NCBI GenBank assembly: GCA_945862265.1
Contig: CAMAXP010000005.1
Location: 1-64,000 of the forward strand
Length of the DNA: 64,000 nucleotides
From: Bordetella parapertussis
GTDB lineage: Bacteria; Pseudomonadota; Gammaproteobacteria; Burkholderiales; SG8-39
Direction of reading: 5' to 3'
Of the stretch, positions 1 to 9,494 are shown piece by piece. The first letter of the stretch is position 1, and the number at the start of each line of letters is the position of its first letter. The notes under the pieces were generated by a model. It saw nothing but the letters and a program-made list of their open reading frames with translations. It did no database searches and had not been told where the DNA came from. The translations under genes and the position numbers were made by a program.

Positions 1-1
1 C

Positions 2-352
2 GCGGCGATCGCCTATCCGAACTACTCGAAGTACATCGTGCGCGCCAGCCGCCAGGCAGCGCAAACAGAAGTGCTGCAGCTGTCCAACCTGCAGGAAAAG
101 ATCTTCCTGAATTCCAATGCCTACGCCGCCAGCATCACCACGGCGTATAACGGCACGTCGGCGGGCGGGCTGGGGGTGACGGCGGGGACGACCACCGACG
201 AGCGATACACGCTGACGATCTCGCCCACCACGCCGGGCCAGGTTTATACGATTACGGCCACGCCCGTGGCAGGACAATCGCAGGCGAGCGATGGCACGCT
301 GACGTTGAGTTCCACAGGCGCCAAGACCTGGGGCTCGGCCACGTCCTGGTAA
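2..352 (+). CDS. Type IV pilin, C-terminal part (PilE-like), 5' truncated by window edge
   Basis: The reading frame is open from base 2 to the stop at 350-352, so the N-terminus lies outside the window. The visible start, AAIAYPNYSKYIVRASRQAA, matches the stretch after the hydrophobic N-terminal helix of type IV pilins and minor pilins (IAYPxYxxYVxRxRR). It is followed by a region resembling the pilin globular domain with YTLTISPTTPGQVYTITATP. In the family this is a fibre subunit assembled at the inner membrane for twitching, adhesion or DNA uptake. The usual C-terminal cysteine pair is not visible in this portion, which favours a PilE-like minor pilin. The cleavage site and N-methylated Phe cannot be checked here. 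Confidence 0.75.
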   Translation, partial: AAIAYPNYSKYIVRASRQAAQTEVLQLSNLQEKIFLNSNAYAASITTAYNGTSAGGLGVTAGTTTDERYTLTISPTTPGQVYTITATPVAGQSQASDGTLTLSSTGAKTWGSATSW

Positions 353-459
353 GACCCGACCCGCGGGTCAGCGCGTCGCGGGGGCTGCGGGGGCCGCCGC
401 CTGTTTCTGTTCGTCAGAATACTACTAAGCTGCCGAATCATCCTCTGAGGGTGCAATAA

Positions 460-1431
460 ATGTTACGAACAGTTCTGAAAAAAAATAAATTTGTTTGGAT
501 TGCAGCCAGCCTGGCCTTCGCGGCAGTGGCACAAGCTCAAAACGCCTCAAAAGAGTTAGCCGAAAACGTTCCGATCGCGGATGTCCATCGACATGTGCAA
601 CGCTGGGTCAGCCCTGAGCAGCTCAAACAACAAATGCAAGAGCAAAACGTTCATTGGTCAGGAGCTGTGGGCGCCCCTTTCGGCCCGTGGGACACAGAAC
701 CTTACGCTCAACTGTTAGGAAAAAAATATATCGCAACCGCTGGGCAGGTTGAGCTGTCCGGAATTTACGCGCAGCAAGGCGCGAGTGGCCTCACCGATAT
801 CAACCTCGACACTTACAAAAACCTTTTACAGCGCGCAGATCAACTTTTTACAGCGGGGCGCATCAAGGGCTTCGGTGAGCTGATCTTAAATAATCAAACC
901 AGCCATCCCATGGTGTCGTTTCGGCGCAAGGTCAATATCGATTCTGCACCCATCGAGGCCATGTTCAGGATCGCTGCGAAGCACAAAGGGTTTGTACAGA
1001 TCCATTCAGAGGACGATGCCGATTCAGTCGATCAGATCAAAACCCTGGCGGTGAAATACCCAGACGTCGCAATCATCCTGTCGCACTGCTTGCTCACGGG
1101 CAACGTTGATCTGGTCAAATCGCTTCTGAATCAACACCCGAATTTATATTGCGAAATGTCTGCGCGCTCCAAGTCGCATTACCCCAATCTTGATACTGAA
1201 AGAATTCGCACTCGGGTGATCTACAGCGAAGACTTTGCTAAAGATGAATGGATCAAACTCATCGATGCCCTGCCCACACGATTCATGGTCGGCACCGACA
1301 CCTACAACCCCAACGTCAACTTTGAGAAAAACATTGCCGAAATCAGGAAAGGCCTGCTGGCGCGCTTGCAGCCCGCCAGCATCGAATTAGTGGCTTATAA
1401 AAATGCTGTCAGGGTGATGCGGCTAGATTGA
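460..1431 (+). CDS. Exported amidohydrolase-2 family metal-dependent hydrolase
   Basis: 323 residues. A signal peptide (basic start MLRTVLKKNK, hydrophobic core, AQA cleavage site near residue 26) is followed by a TIM-barrel amidohydrolase. Visible metal-site elements are DVHRHV (His43 and His45), QIHSED, LSHC and the late GTDTY aspartate. These fit PF04909-type decarboxylases and lactonases, but here the protein is directed to the periplasm. The substrate is unknown. The coding sequence is clearly more AT-rich (many AAA, AAT and TTA codons) than the neighbouring genes, which suggests acquisition. It stands alone, with no operon partner in the same direction. Start chosen at the ATG that gives a complete signal peptide. 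Confidence 0.75.
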   Translation: MLRTVLKKNKFVWIAASLAFAAVAQAQNASKELAENVPIADVHRHVQRWVSPEQLKQQMQEQNVHWSGAVGAPFGPWDTEPYAQLLGKKYIATAGQVELSGIYAQQGASGLTDINLDTYKNLLQRADQLFTAGRIKGFGELILNNQTSHPMVSFRRKVNIDSAPIEAMFRIAAKHKGFVQIHSEDDADSVDQIKTLAVKYPDVAIILSHCLLTGNVDLVKSLLNQHPNLYCEMSARSKSHYPNLDTERIRTRVIYSEDFAKDEWIKLIDALPTRFMVGTDTYNPNVNFEKNIAEIRKGLLARLQPASIELVAYKNAVRVMRLD

Positions 1432-1494
1432 CTTGTCTCACCGATTCACAACGCCTGCCAGCCAACGCCGACAGTCTGCGCATTGCCCCGGGAG

Positions 1495-1520
1495 GGCTGC
1501 CTGGAAGAGAGGCAGCGGCC
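1495..1520. repeat. 26-bp dispersed repeat, copy A
   Basis: Begins with GGCTGCCTGGAAGAGAGGC and ends with GCGGCC. It matches 7741-7766 at 25 of 26 positions by eye. It lies in the roughly 150-bp gap between the exported amidohydrolase and the convergent lyase gene. Copy B sits beside an IS91-like remnant, so the element probably belongs to the same mobile debris. Confidence 0.6.
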
Positions 1521-1583
1521 ATCCCCCATCGCCCAAGACGATCGAGCGGTTCCTTTAAGGGGATTGCCTGCGCAGGGATCGCG

Positions 1584-3179
1584 CTAGTTGGCCAGCAATT
1601 GGCTGAACGCCTTGTCGAGCTTCGCGTCGGCGTCCTTGAAGCCCTGCCGCGTCTTCTGCATCCACGCCTTGTCGCTCTTGAGGGAGGACTGCGCCCCGGC
1701 GAGCATCCGCTCGACTTCCGCCGGCTGGGGACCGCCGATGCCCACGCGCGACTTCACCATTTCCGCCGGCGAGAGCAGCTGGCGGAACGCCTTCTCGTCG
1801 AGGGGCAGCTTCGCGTCGGCGAGCTTGTACTTCGCGATCGCCTCGGCATAGAGCTCCACGGCTTTCGGGTAGGGGAACTCTCTCGGGCGTAGCCCATTCG
1901 TCCGGGCATGGGTCACGATGGACGAGGCGAAGCTGTGCCCCACGCGGAAGGGTACGCGGTGGTCCTTCTGCAGCGTCTCGGCGATGTCGATCGAGGTCGT
2001 CCAGTCGTCCTCCAGCTCCTCGAGCGCGCGCTTCGGGTTGATCACGAGGGAATCCATCACGGCATTCATGGCAACGATCGTGCGCACCGCCTGCGGGAAG
2101 AGGGCGAGTTCGGCCGGCGTTTGCTTGTAGTCGCGCATGCCGGGCGTGACGTTGTGGGCGCGCAGGCTCACCGTGTGCGCAAGACCGACGACGGTTGAGG
2201 CCGACTCCCGGGCGTTCATCACGAGGCCGGGATTGCGCTTCTGGGGCATGGCGCTGCTCGTGTAGGTAGAGCCCTCCTCGAGAAGAAGCCAGGGCCGCGT
2301 CTGGTGGTATTGCGTATGGATGTCGCCCAGAATCGCGCCCAGGCGAATCGCGTTCGAGCTGGCGATCCCCGAGGCCTCGATGGGCACGTCGTAGGGGAAC
2401 ACCTGGCTGGCATCGTATGAATTCTCGATGAGGCCGTCGAAGCCGAGGAGGTCGGCGAGGCGCCGGCGATTGAGCAGCCAGCCCGAGTTCGCGAGGACGG
2501 CCGTTCCCATGGCGCTGCGGTTCAGCCTCGCATGCAGCTCGCGGATGCGCTGGGCGTCCCGGGCGAACGAGGCCTCGAAGGCGAGCAGGTAGTGGGCATA
2601 GCTCACCGGCTGCGCCTGCACGCCGTTGGTGTAGGCCGGGACGACCGTGTTCACGTGCTTCGCGGCCGTGACCAGCACCCGGTCGCGCAGGCTGTTGAGC
2701 GCGTCGGAGAAGTCGAGCACCTGGTTGCGCAGTTGCGCCGCGCGGAAGGTGGCGTACATGTCCTGGCGGCTGCGTCCGGCATGGATGAGGGAGCCGTCCG
2801 GGCCGATGGCGTCGGTGACGATCTTCTCGATCTGCATCACGTCGGAGGGCCGCTTGCCATCGGGCTTCGTGGCCTGGTCGATGGTGTGGGCGATGCCCCG
2901 CGCGATCGTTCGTCCAGTCTCGCGCGGAAGGATTTTCTCCTCGACCAGCATCACGATCGAGGCCTTGTTGATCTTGTTCATCCAGTAGAACTGGTCCTCG
3001 GCCAGGTCGAGCGGGCTTGTGGTGTTCCCCTTGGAAACGGGCGCCGGGACGAAGGCGCCTATGCGCGCGGCCTGGGCGGCGCACTCTTCGGTGGTCTTGC
3101 AGCCCAGGGCGCCTGCGTCGGCGCCGAGGGCGATGTACGGAGTCATCGCGAGCGCGACAACCGAGACGATGCGTTTCAT
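1584..3179 (-). CDS. Exported argininosuccinate-lyase-like protein (fumarase/aspartase superfamily)
   Basis: 531 residues. The superfamily signature is visible as SSAMPQKRNPG, and LIHAGRSRQD corresponds to the HTGRSRND block of argininosuccinate lyases, so this is a beta-elimination C-N or C-O lyase homologue. Unlike cytosolic ArgH it starts with a signal peptide (MKRIVSVVALAMTPYIALGA) and an extra N-terminal segment containing CKTTEEC. It is also longer than the roughly 460-470 residues usual for ArgH. A periplasmic lyase of this fold is unusual; the substrate may be an argininosuccinate-like or amino-dicarboxylate compound. No arg gene is nearby. The start at 3179 gives a clean signal peptide. 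Confidence 0.8.
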   Translation of the reverse strand: MKRIVSVVALAMTPYIALGADAGALGCKTTEECAAQAARIGAFVPAPVSKGNTTSPLDLAEDQFYWMNKINKASIVMLVEEKILPRETGRTIARGIAHTIDQATKPDGKRPSDVMQIEKIVTDAIGPDGSLIHAGRSRQDMYATFRAAQLRNQVLDFSDALNSLRDRVLVTAAKHVNTVVPAYTNGVQAQPVSYAHYLLAFEASFARDAQRIRELHARLNRSAMGTAVLANSGWLLNRRRLADLLGFDGLIENSYDASQVFPYDVPIEASGIASSNAIRLGAILGDIHTQYHQTRPWLLLEEGSTYTSSAMPQKRNPGLVMNARESASTVVGLAHTVSLRAHNVTPGMRDYKQTPAELALFPQAVRTIVAMNAVMDSLVINPKRALEELEDDWTTSIDIAETLQKDHRVPFRVGHSFASSIVTHARTNGLRPREFPYPKAVELYAEAIAKYKLADAKLPLDEKAFRQLLSPAEMVKSRVGIGGPQPAEVERMLAGAQSSLKSDKAWMQKTRQGFKDADAKLDKAFSQLLAN

Positions 3180-3239
3180 GTTCTCTCCGAATGGTTCCGA
3201 GGGTTCCCGGCCCGCTTGCGCGGGAACGACACAGCGCGA

Positions 3240-3746
3240 CTACTTTTTCTTCCGCCCCTTGGCCGGCGGGGCGTGGTGGTACTCCGGCTCCTTCTCGATG
3301 CTCTGGCTCAGGTGGCTCAACTGCCCGGACTGCATCATCGCCTTGCGCATGGCGTCCGGGATCACCTCTGAGTTCAGCGTGCCGTCCTCGTTGATGCGCG
3401 CGTAGACCCGCGTGGCCTTGCCTTCGGTGACCGGCGCCCCCGTTACCGCGTTCCTCGCCTTGCAGGTCCAGTGCAGCGTGCGCTCGCCGATCTTGGTCAG
3501 CGTGACCGAGGTGGCTACGCGGTCGCCGTAGGCCGCGGGGCCGATGAAGCGGAAGTGGATCTCGCCCATCACGAAGGTGGTGCGGTCCCTGCGGATCATC
3601 TGGTCGATGGGGTAGCCGATGGTGCGGAAGAACTCGTGCTCGGTGTCGTTGAACCAGGCGACGATGCGTGGGTAGTAGACGAGGCCGAACGGGTCGGATT
3701 CGCCCCATTGAACGGTGATTTCCTTCCAGTACATTGCTTCGGCCAT
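3240..3746 (-). CDS. Acyl-CoA thioesterase, 4-hydroxybenzoyl-CoA thioesterase (4HBT) family
   Basis: 168 residues from the ATG at 3746, which has a GGAG ribosome site six bases upstream. A GTG start at 3770 would add eight residues. The hotdog-fold active-site block is visible as WGESDPFGLVYYPRIVAWFN, where the Asp of the E-S/T-D motif is the usual catalytic residue of the 4HBT/YbgC class. The family hydrolyses small or aromatic acyl-CoA thioesters in the cytoplasm. The C-terminus is basic (KGRKKK). It lies 60 bp upstream of the exported lyase on the same strand and may be co-transcribed with it. Confidence 0.8.
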   Translation of the reverse strand: MAEAMYWKEITVQWGESDPFGLVYYPRIVAWFNDTEHEFFRTIGYPIDQMIRRDRTTFVMGEIHFRFIGPAAYGDRVATSVTLTKIGERTLHWTCKARNAVTGAPVTEGKATRVYARINEDGTLNSEVIPDAMRKAMMQSGQLSHLSQSIEKEPEYHHAPPAKGRKKK

Positions 3747-3856
3747 GGTGTGCTCCGCGTTCAGGAGCACCGATTCTAGCCCGTTAGCAAGGGCTGATGA
3801 ACACCACGCTCGAGGCGCGCGGGCTGATCGCCAAGGGCCTTCTTATAGAAGGGGTA

Positions 3857-4315
3857 TTAACTTGCGCGAAGTTTGGAAAGCGTGGCTTCAGCTTCCTCTT
3901 TGCGGGCCATAGCCGCAACTTCTTTCGTGACGATAGTTTTTCCTATCGGCGCCAGCCCGATGCCGGCGAGTTTCAGATGCTGGATTCCGAAGGGAATGCC
4001 TATGATAGTAATGAAGCACGCAATAGCCGATAGAACATGGCCGATTGCGAGCCAGATACCCGCAAAGATGAACCAAACAATGTTCCCGAGCAGGCCGAAC
4101 GCACCGGTCCCTGCATCATTTTTGGTTGTCAGATCCTTTCGGTTGATTGCCTCCTTGCCGAATGGGAAGAATGCAAACTTGCCGATCACAAAGCATGCTC
4201 TACCCCAAGGTATGCCCACGATCGAAACGAAAGCTACGAGACCTAGAACCCACCAGGCCAATCCCATAAGAAATCCGCCCAAGACAAACCATAAGAAATT
4301 CCCTATCACGCCCAT
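3857..4315 (-). CDS. yccF: YccF domain inner-membrane protein
   Basis: 152 residues, with two YccF repeats. Each has a hydrophobic segment pair around a GIPWGRACF or GIPFGIQHLKLAG element. FLWFVLGGFLMGLAWWVLG and IVWFIFAGIWLAIGHVLSA are membrane segments. The length and organisation match the YccF family, whose function is poorly known. The start is supported by AAGGAG upstream of the ATG on the minus strand. The C-terminus ends in a charged helix (ARKEEAEATLSKLRAS). No obvious operon partner. Confidence 0.9.
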   Translation of the reverse strand: MGVIGNFLWFVLGGFLMGLAWWVLGLVAFVSIVGIPWGRACFVIGKFAFFPFGKEAINRKDLTTKNDAGTGAFGLLGNIVWFIFAGIWLAIGHVLSAIACFITIIGIPFGIQHLKLAGIGLAPIGKTIVTKEVAAMARKEEAEATLSKLRAS

Positions 4316-4440
4316 TTCTGTATCTCCTTAGAAGATTATTTTTAGGACCCGAGTACTGTAGCGCCGTTCCGGCAGTGCCGCACAGGAGGCGGTCCTTGTC
4401 GAGCGGCAGCCAGTCCGGCCGAACGCAGGCGGTGGGGTCG

Positions 4441-5123
4441 CTAGTCGTAGTACCCGGCCGCCGCCGCCGGCTTTTCCGCCTGCCCGCCTTCGACCAGTTT
4501 ACGCGCCAGTTCGACGCTGAAGACCGAGCGCATGGCCGAGCCCATGGCCGGATTGCGGGCGAGCAGCGCGCGCAGGGCCGGCTGCAGCCACGCGACATAG
4601 CGTGTCGGCGTGATGGCGCGAACGGTGGCGGTTGCCGGTTTGCCGCCGATGAAGGACATCTCACCCACGATCTCGCCGTCCTTCAGCGTGTGCACGGCAC
4701 GCCCGTCGATCTCGACAGCGAGGTGGCCGCTCTGCACCACCATGACCTCCGGAACGGGTTCGCCCTGCACCGTAAGCGTGGTCCCGACCGGCACGTTTTT
4801 CCAGCTCCCGATGCGCATCAGCTTGGCAAACTCCACCGGCGTGAACTCCGGAAAAACAGTTTCGCGAAGCTCGGCCTCCTCCTCGCTCAGACGGACGTTG
4901 CGGTGTTCGGCGAGTTTGGTCGCGATGCGGAACAGGTTGATTGCAACGTAGACCGCGAGCCAGAACACCACCAGCCAGAGCGGCCCCACCGCGGGCGACG
5001 CGTTGTACACGATGCCGGTACCGAAAGACAGCAGCAGCAGCGAACGCAGCCAGATTTCATCGCGCACCCAGTAGGACACCGCACCCAGTGCAAAGGAGGC
5101 ATGGCCGACGACCTCGATTGTCG

Positions 5124-5127
<4 letters not shown>
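4441..5127 (-). CDS. Membrane-anchored cyclic-nucleotide-binding protein (Popeye-like arrangement)
   Basis: 228 residues. The N-terminal third has two to three hydrophobic segments (around SLLLLSFGTGIVYNA and GPLWLVVFWLAVYVAINLF). They are followed by a cNMP-binding beta-roll with a recognisable phosphate-binding cassette region (DGEIVGEMSFIGGKPATATVRA). This membrane-then-cNMP layout resembles Popeye-domain proteins; the resemblance is by architecture only. The ATG at 5127 overlaps the zwf stop (ATGA), so it is translationally coupled to zwf, which suggests a link to central carbon or redox status. There is no DNA-binding domain, so it is not a CRP-type regulator. Confidence 0.75.
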
Positions 5128-6575
<1,448 letters not shown>

Positions 6576-6961
6576 GATGGCCGCCTCCGACTGGATTCCG
6601 AGTCGGCCATCTTACAGGCTGCGGTTCAGGCTTCGGTTCAGGCCGCGGCGCGGTAAAGGAGAAAGTTCTCGCGGCGCTGCGCTCCGGTATCAAAGCTGTC
6701 ATGTTGCCCAGGAAGAATGCGAAAGACGTCGAAGACGTGCCGGCGGACGCGCGCACGGCTTGAACTTGTTTTCATCGATCGTGTCGAAGACGCGGTACAG
6801 TGCGCGATCGGCGAATTGCCGGAGTACCATCACGAAGCACCCGAAGCCCGCAGCCGGGCCCACGACGAAAGCAGTCGCGAAAGAGACTGCGAAAATGATC
6901 GCGGAAATGATCGATTGGCGGCCTGACCACTGTCCACGCCGCAAACCACCGAGGTAAATCA
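6576..6961. other. 386-bp divergent intergenic region between zwf and the DUF2076 gene
   Basis: Both flanking genes point outward, so this region should hold both promoters. It contains short G/C-rich direct repeats around GCGGTTCAGGCTTCGGTTCA. It also contains a minus-strand hydrophobic reading frame (about 6775-6935, SIISAIIFAVSFATAFVVG) that lacks a convincing ATG and ribosome site. I see no reliable gene or RNA here. Confidence 0.4.
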
Positions 6962-7645
6962 ATGACACCAGACGAACGCGAACAACTGACCCGCTTTCTG
7001 CACCTGCTCTGCGAAGCCCGGGCCGGCGCCAAGGATCCCGAAGCCGAAGGGCTCGTCCGCGACGCTTGCGCGCGCCAGCCGGATGCGGCCTATCTGCTAG
7101 CCCAACATTCGCTGCAGGTCGAAGCCGCGCTGCTCGCGACCCAGGCCCAGGTGGCGGATCTGCAAAAGCAGCTCGCCGCGGCGCGTCCTGCGCCACAGGC
7201 GAGCAGTTTTCTGTCGGAAAATTCCTGGGGCCGCCAGCCGGCTGCCGCGGGCGCCTCCGCGGCGATGGCATCGACACAGCCTGCCAGCGCGTCCTTCCAG
7301 CCTGCGATGGCGCGCGGCATGGCGCCTGCCGCGCAACAGCCGATGGCTGCGGCTGCCCCGGCCCGATCTTGGGGTTCGGGAGGAGGGATGCTTGGAACCT
7401 TGGCGATGACCGCTGCCGGCGTGGCTGGCGGTGCGCTGCTCTACCAGGGGATCAGCGGGATGATGAACCGGAACAACGCCGATCAGGCCAAAGACAACTC
7501 TTCGGTTCCGCCCGGCGCGGGAACGCTCGACACCGCCAATCGCTACGGAGACAGTGCGGTGGATTCGAATGCCGACGGCGGCTACATGGCCGAAGATTTC
7601 GATACCGGCGATTCGGGCGGAGGGGATTCCAGCGACGTAGGTTGA
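6962..7645 (+). CDS. DUF2076 domain-containing protein
   Basis: 227 residues. The N-terminus (MTPDEREQLTRFLHLLCEAR, then DAAYLLAQHSLQVEAALL and a short coiled-coil AQVADLQKQLAAA) is the family hallmark. An Ala/Pro/Gln-rich linker follows, then a hydrophobic segment (GMLGTLAMTAAGVAGGALLY), then an acidic Gly/Ser/Asp tail (DTGDSGGGDSSDVG). The family is described as periplasmic or membrane-associated with unknown function, and the same tripartite pattern is seen here. The ATG is preceded by GAGGTAAATCA. Monocistronic as far as can be seen. Confidence 0.85.
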   Translation: MTPDEREQLTRFLHLLCEARAGAKDPEAEGLVRDACARQPDAAYLLAQHSLQVEAALLATQAQVADLQKQLAAARPAPQASSFLSENSWGRQPAAAGASAAMASTQPASASFQPAMARGMAPAAQQPMAAAAPARSWGSGGGMLGTLAMTAAGVAGGALLYQGISGMMNRNNADQAKDNSSVPPGAGTLDTANRYGDSAVDSNADGGYMAEDFDTGDSGGGDSSDVG

Positions 7646-7660
7646 GGCTGCCGGGGCGGT

Positions 7661-7687
7661 GTATAGGAAATTCCCCCCTCACGCGGG
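7661..7687. repeat. Mobile-element terminal repeat, copy 1 (TATAGGAAATTC plus TCCCCCCTCACGCGGG)
   Basis: TATAGGAAATTC at 7662-7673 recurs at 11824-11835 and 31821-31832. TCCCCCCTCACGCGGG at 7672-7687 recurs at 27273-27288. It lies just outside the IS91-like remnant at 7817, so it is probably part of the end of the same decayed element. Confidence 0.55.
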
Positions 7688-7740
7688 TTTTTCGGTCTCT
7701 GCGTCGCCCCGTTGCAGAACCGCTTTTGCCTTGAGTATCA

Positions 7741-7766
7741 GGCTGCCTGGAAGAGAGGCCGCGGCC
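7741..7766. repeat. 26-bp dispersed repeat, copy B
   Basis: A 25 of 26 match to 1495-1520, located between the terminal repeat at 7661 and the IS91-like transposase fragment at 7817. Its position within IS debris suggests it belongs to the mobile element. Confidence 0.55.
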
Positions 7767-7816
7767 GCGCCGGTGAGCGCGGCGGCGCGCGGGCAGGCAG
7801 GCAAAACCAGGCGCGC

Positions 7817-7950
7817 CAACATTTTCATCAGGCGCGCGATGATCTTGTCGAGCAGGCCCGCTAATTCATCACGGCTGGGCGCACGCGCCTGCTGAAAGAC
7901 CGGTTCGCCCTCGGTGCGCCGATACACGCCGTCGAGCACCAGGCAGTGCC
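7817..7950 (-). mobile_element. IS91-like transposase remnant, copy 1
   Basis: Minus-strand translation gives HCLVLDGVYRRTEGEPVFQQ and continues through SRDELAGLLDKIIARLMKML, a conserved block of Y2 (IS91-family) transposases. Only about 45 codons remain. Positions 7817-7899 are identical over 83 bases to 27308-27390 and differ at two bases from 9046-9128. It sits directly upstream of the first Bug gene. Confidence 0.7.
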
Positions 7951-8039
7951 TCTGCAGTTGCCGCTCCACCCGGGAGCCCCCGTCGACGCGTGAGACTCCG
8001 CTAGAATCGCCAAGACAACGATAACCCGGGGAGACAATC

Positions 8040-9008
8040 ATGCAACGCTTGCAGCAACAGCTGAGGTGCCTACTCGCAGCCGTCCTGACGCTTGCCGCCG
8101 GCCAGGTCATGGCGCAGGCCTGGCCGGCCAAACCGGTACGCATCGTCGTGCCTTTCCCCGCGGGCGGCACGACCGACCAGGTGGCGCGCATCGTGCAGGC
8201 GCGCTTCTCGGAGTTCCTCGGCCAGCAGGTGGTGATCGACAACAAGGGCGGGGCGGGCGGGTCGATCGGCGCGTCCGAAGTGGTGCGTTCCGCTCCCGAC
8301 GGGTACACGCTGCTGATGGTGTTCGACACCCACGCGGTGAACCACCACCTCTACAAGCAGGCGCCGGACATCTTCAAGTCGCTTGAGCACATCACGCTGA
8401 TGACTACCTCGCCCAGCATGCTGGTGGCGAGCACGGCCTTCGCGCCCTCCAACCTGAAGGATGTCGTCGCAGTCGCCAAGGCCGCGCCGGATACGGTCAC
8501 CTACGCTTCGGTCGGTGCCGGCAGTTCCAACCACCTGGGCGCCTTGCTGCTGGAGCAGTTCGGCGGGGTGAAGATGGTGCACGTCCCGTACAAGGGCGGC
8601 GGGCCGCTGGTGCAGGCGATGCTCGGCAGCCAGGTCAACATCAGCTTTATCTCCTCGCCCCTGATCCTGCCGCACATCCGGGGCGGCAAGGCAAAGGCGA
8701 TTGCCGTAGGCGGACGCCAGCGCATGACCCAGCTCCCGGATGTGCCGACGCTCGCCGAAACCTATCCCGGATTCGAGGCCGTCTCGTGGTTCGGCCTGCT
8801 GGCGCCCGTGGGCGTGCCCCGAGACGTCTTCGCGCGGGTCCACCGGGAGATGCTGCGCACCCTCAATGCGCCGGAGGTGCGCCAGCGGCTGACCGAGGGC
8901 GGGTTCGACGTCGTGGGCAGCTCGCCGGAGGAATTCCTCAAGTTCGTGCAGGGCGAGTCGGACAAGCTCGGCAAGCTGATCCGCGACGCAGGCATCAAGG
9001 TCGACTGA
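8040..9008 (+). CDS. Bug/TctC-family periplasmic solute-binding protein 1
   Basis: 322 residues. The signal peptide ends in GQVMA. The mature part has the Bug-family landmarks VPFPAGGTTDQVARIV, NKGGAGGSIGASEVV, APDGYTLLM and VPYKGGGPLVQAMLGSQV. In the family these proteins capture organic acids and related solutes, for tripartite tricarboxylate transporters or for signalling. No tctA/tctB membrane genes are nearby, so this is an orphan receptor, as is common in Burkholderiales. The start is supported by GGGGAGAC about five bases before the ATG. IS91-like remnants flank it on both sides. Confidence 0.9.
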   Translation: MQRLQQQLRCLLAAVLTLAAGQVMAQAWPAKPVRIVVPFPAGGTTDQVARIVQARFSEFLGQQVVIDNKGGAGGSIGASEVVRSAPDGYTLLMVFDTHAVNHHLYKQAPDIFKSLEHITLMTTSPSMLVASTAFAPSNLKDVVAVAKAAPDTVTYASVGAGSSNHLGALLLEQFGGVKMVHVPYKGGGPLVQAMLGSQVNISFISSPLILPHIRGGKAKAIAVGGRQRMTQLPDVPTLAETYPGFEAVSWFGLLAPVGVPRDVFARVHREMLRTLNAPEVRQRLTEGGFDVVGSSPEEFLKFVQGESDKLGKLIRDAGIKVD

Positions 9009-9039
9009 TGCGGGATTTCACCCATACCGGCCTGCCCAT

Positions 9040-9320
9040 GCGCGTCAACATTTTCATCAGGCGCGCGATGCTCTTGTCGAGCAGGCCCGCTAATTCATCA
9101 CGGCTGGGCGCACGCGACTGCTGAAAGACCGGTTCGCCCTCGGTGCGCCGATACACGCCGTCGAGCACCAGACAGTGCAGATGGATATTCAAGTTGGCAG
9201 CGGAGCCGAATCTCCTGATGAGCGTGACCACGCCGGTGCTGCGCATCATCCACCGCGTCATCGCGGGTTTTCTGCTCAAGCGCAGCTTTGAACATGCTCC
9301 GCCGGGGTGGGAAAGTTTTC
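9040..9320 (-). mobile_element. IS91-like transposase remnant, copy 2 (longest)
   Basis: The minus strand reads TGVVTLIRRFGSAANLNIHL followed by HCLVLDGVYRRTEGEPVFQQ and the LAGLLDKSIARLMKML block, the typical central part of IS91-family transposases. No start codon or catalytic tyrosine region remains. The 83-bp core 9046-9128 differs from copies 1 and 3 at two positions. It lies between two Bug genes and probably records an insertion or recombination that joined them. Confidence 0.75.
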
Positions 9321-9494
9321 TGTTCGGTGACAGACACAGGGAACGTGGCGGAAGCGGGAGTGCGTGGGATAGCGTTTCGCAATGTCTCGCGAATCGATCC
9401 TGCTGTGTGGATTGTGGATCGCCTACGTACAATTGAGCCCGCAAGACATACAAAGGGGCGGCAACCCCGTACCGAAAATTCCAAGGAGAACACG

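Noticed and set aside
1555-3708. A 717-residue minus-strand frame over the lyase and thioesterase genes
   Set aside because: Its Arg/His-rich composition is typical of a shifted frame, and the real genes in the other frames carry family signatures.
3797-3856. Short plus-strand start MNTTLEARGLIAKG between the thioesterase and yccF
   Set aside because: It runs at once into the antisense of yccF. It may be a relic of a truncated gene, but there is too little to name.
6699-7032. Minus-strand hydrophobic frame (SIISAIIFAVSFATAFVVG) upstream of the DUF2076 gene
   Set aside because: It looks like a membrane helix, but there is no ATG or ribosome site, and it overlaps the DUF2076 start and its promoter region.
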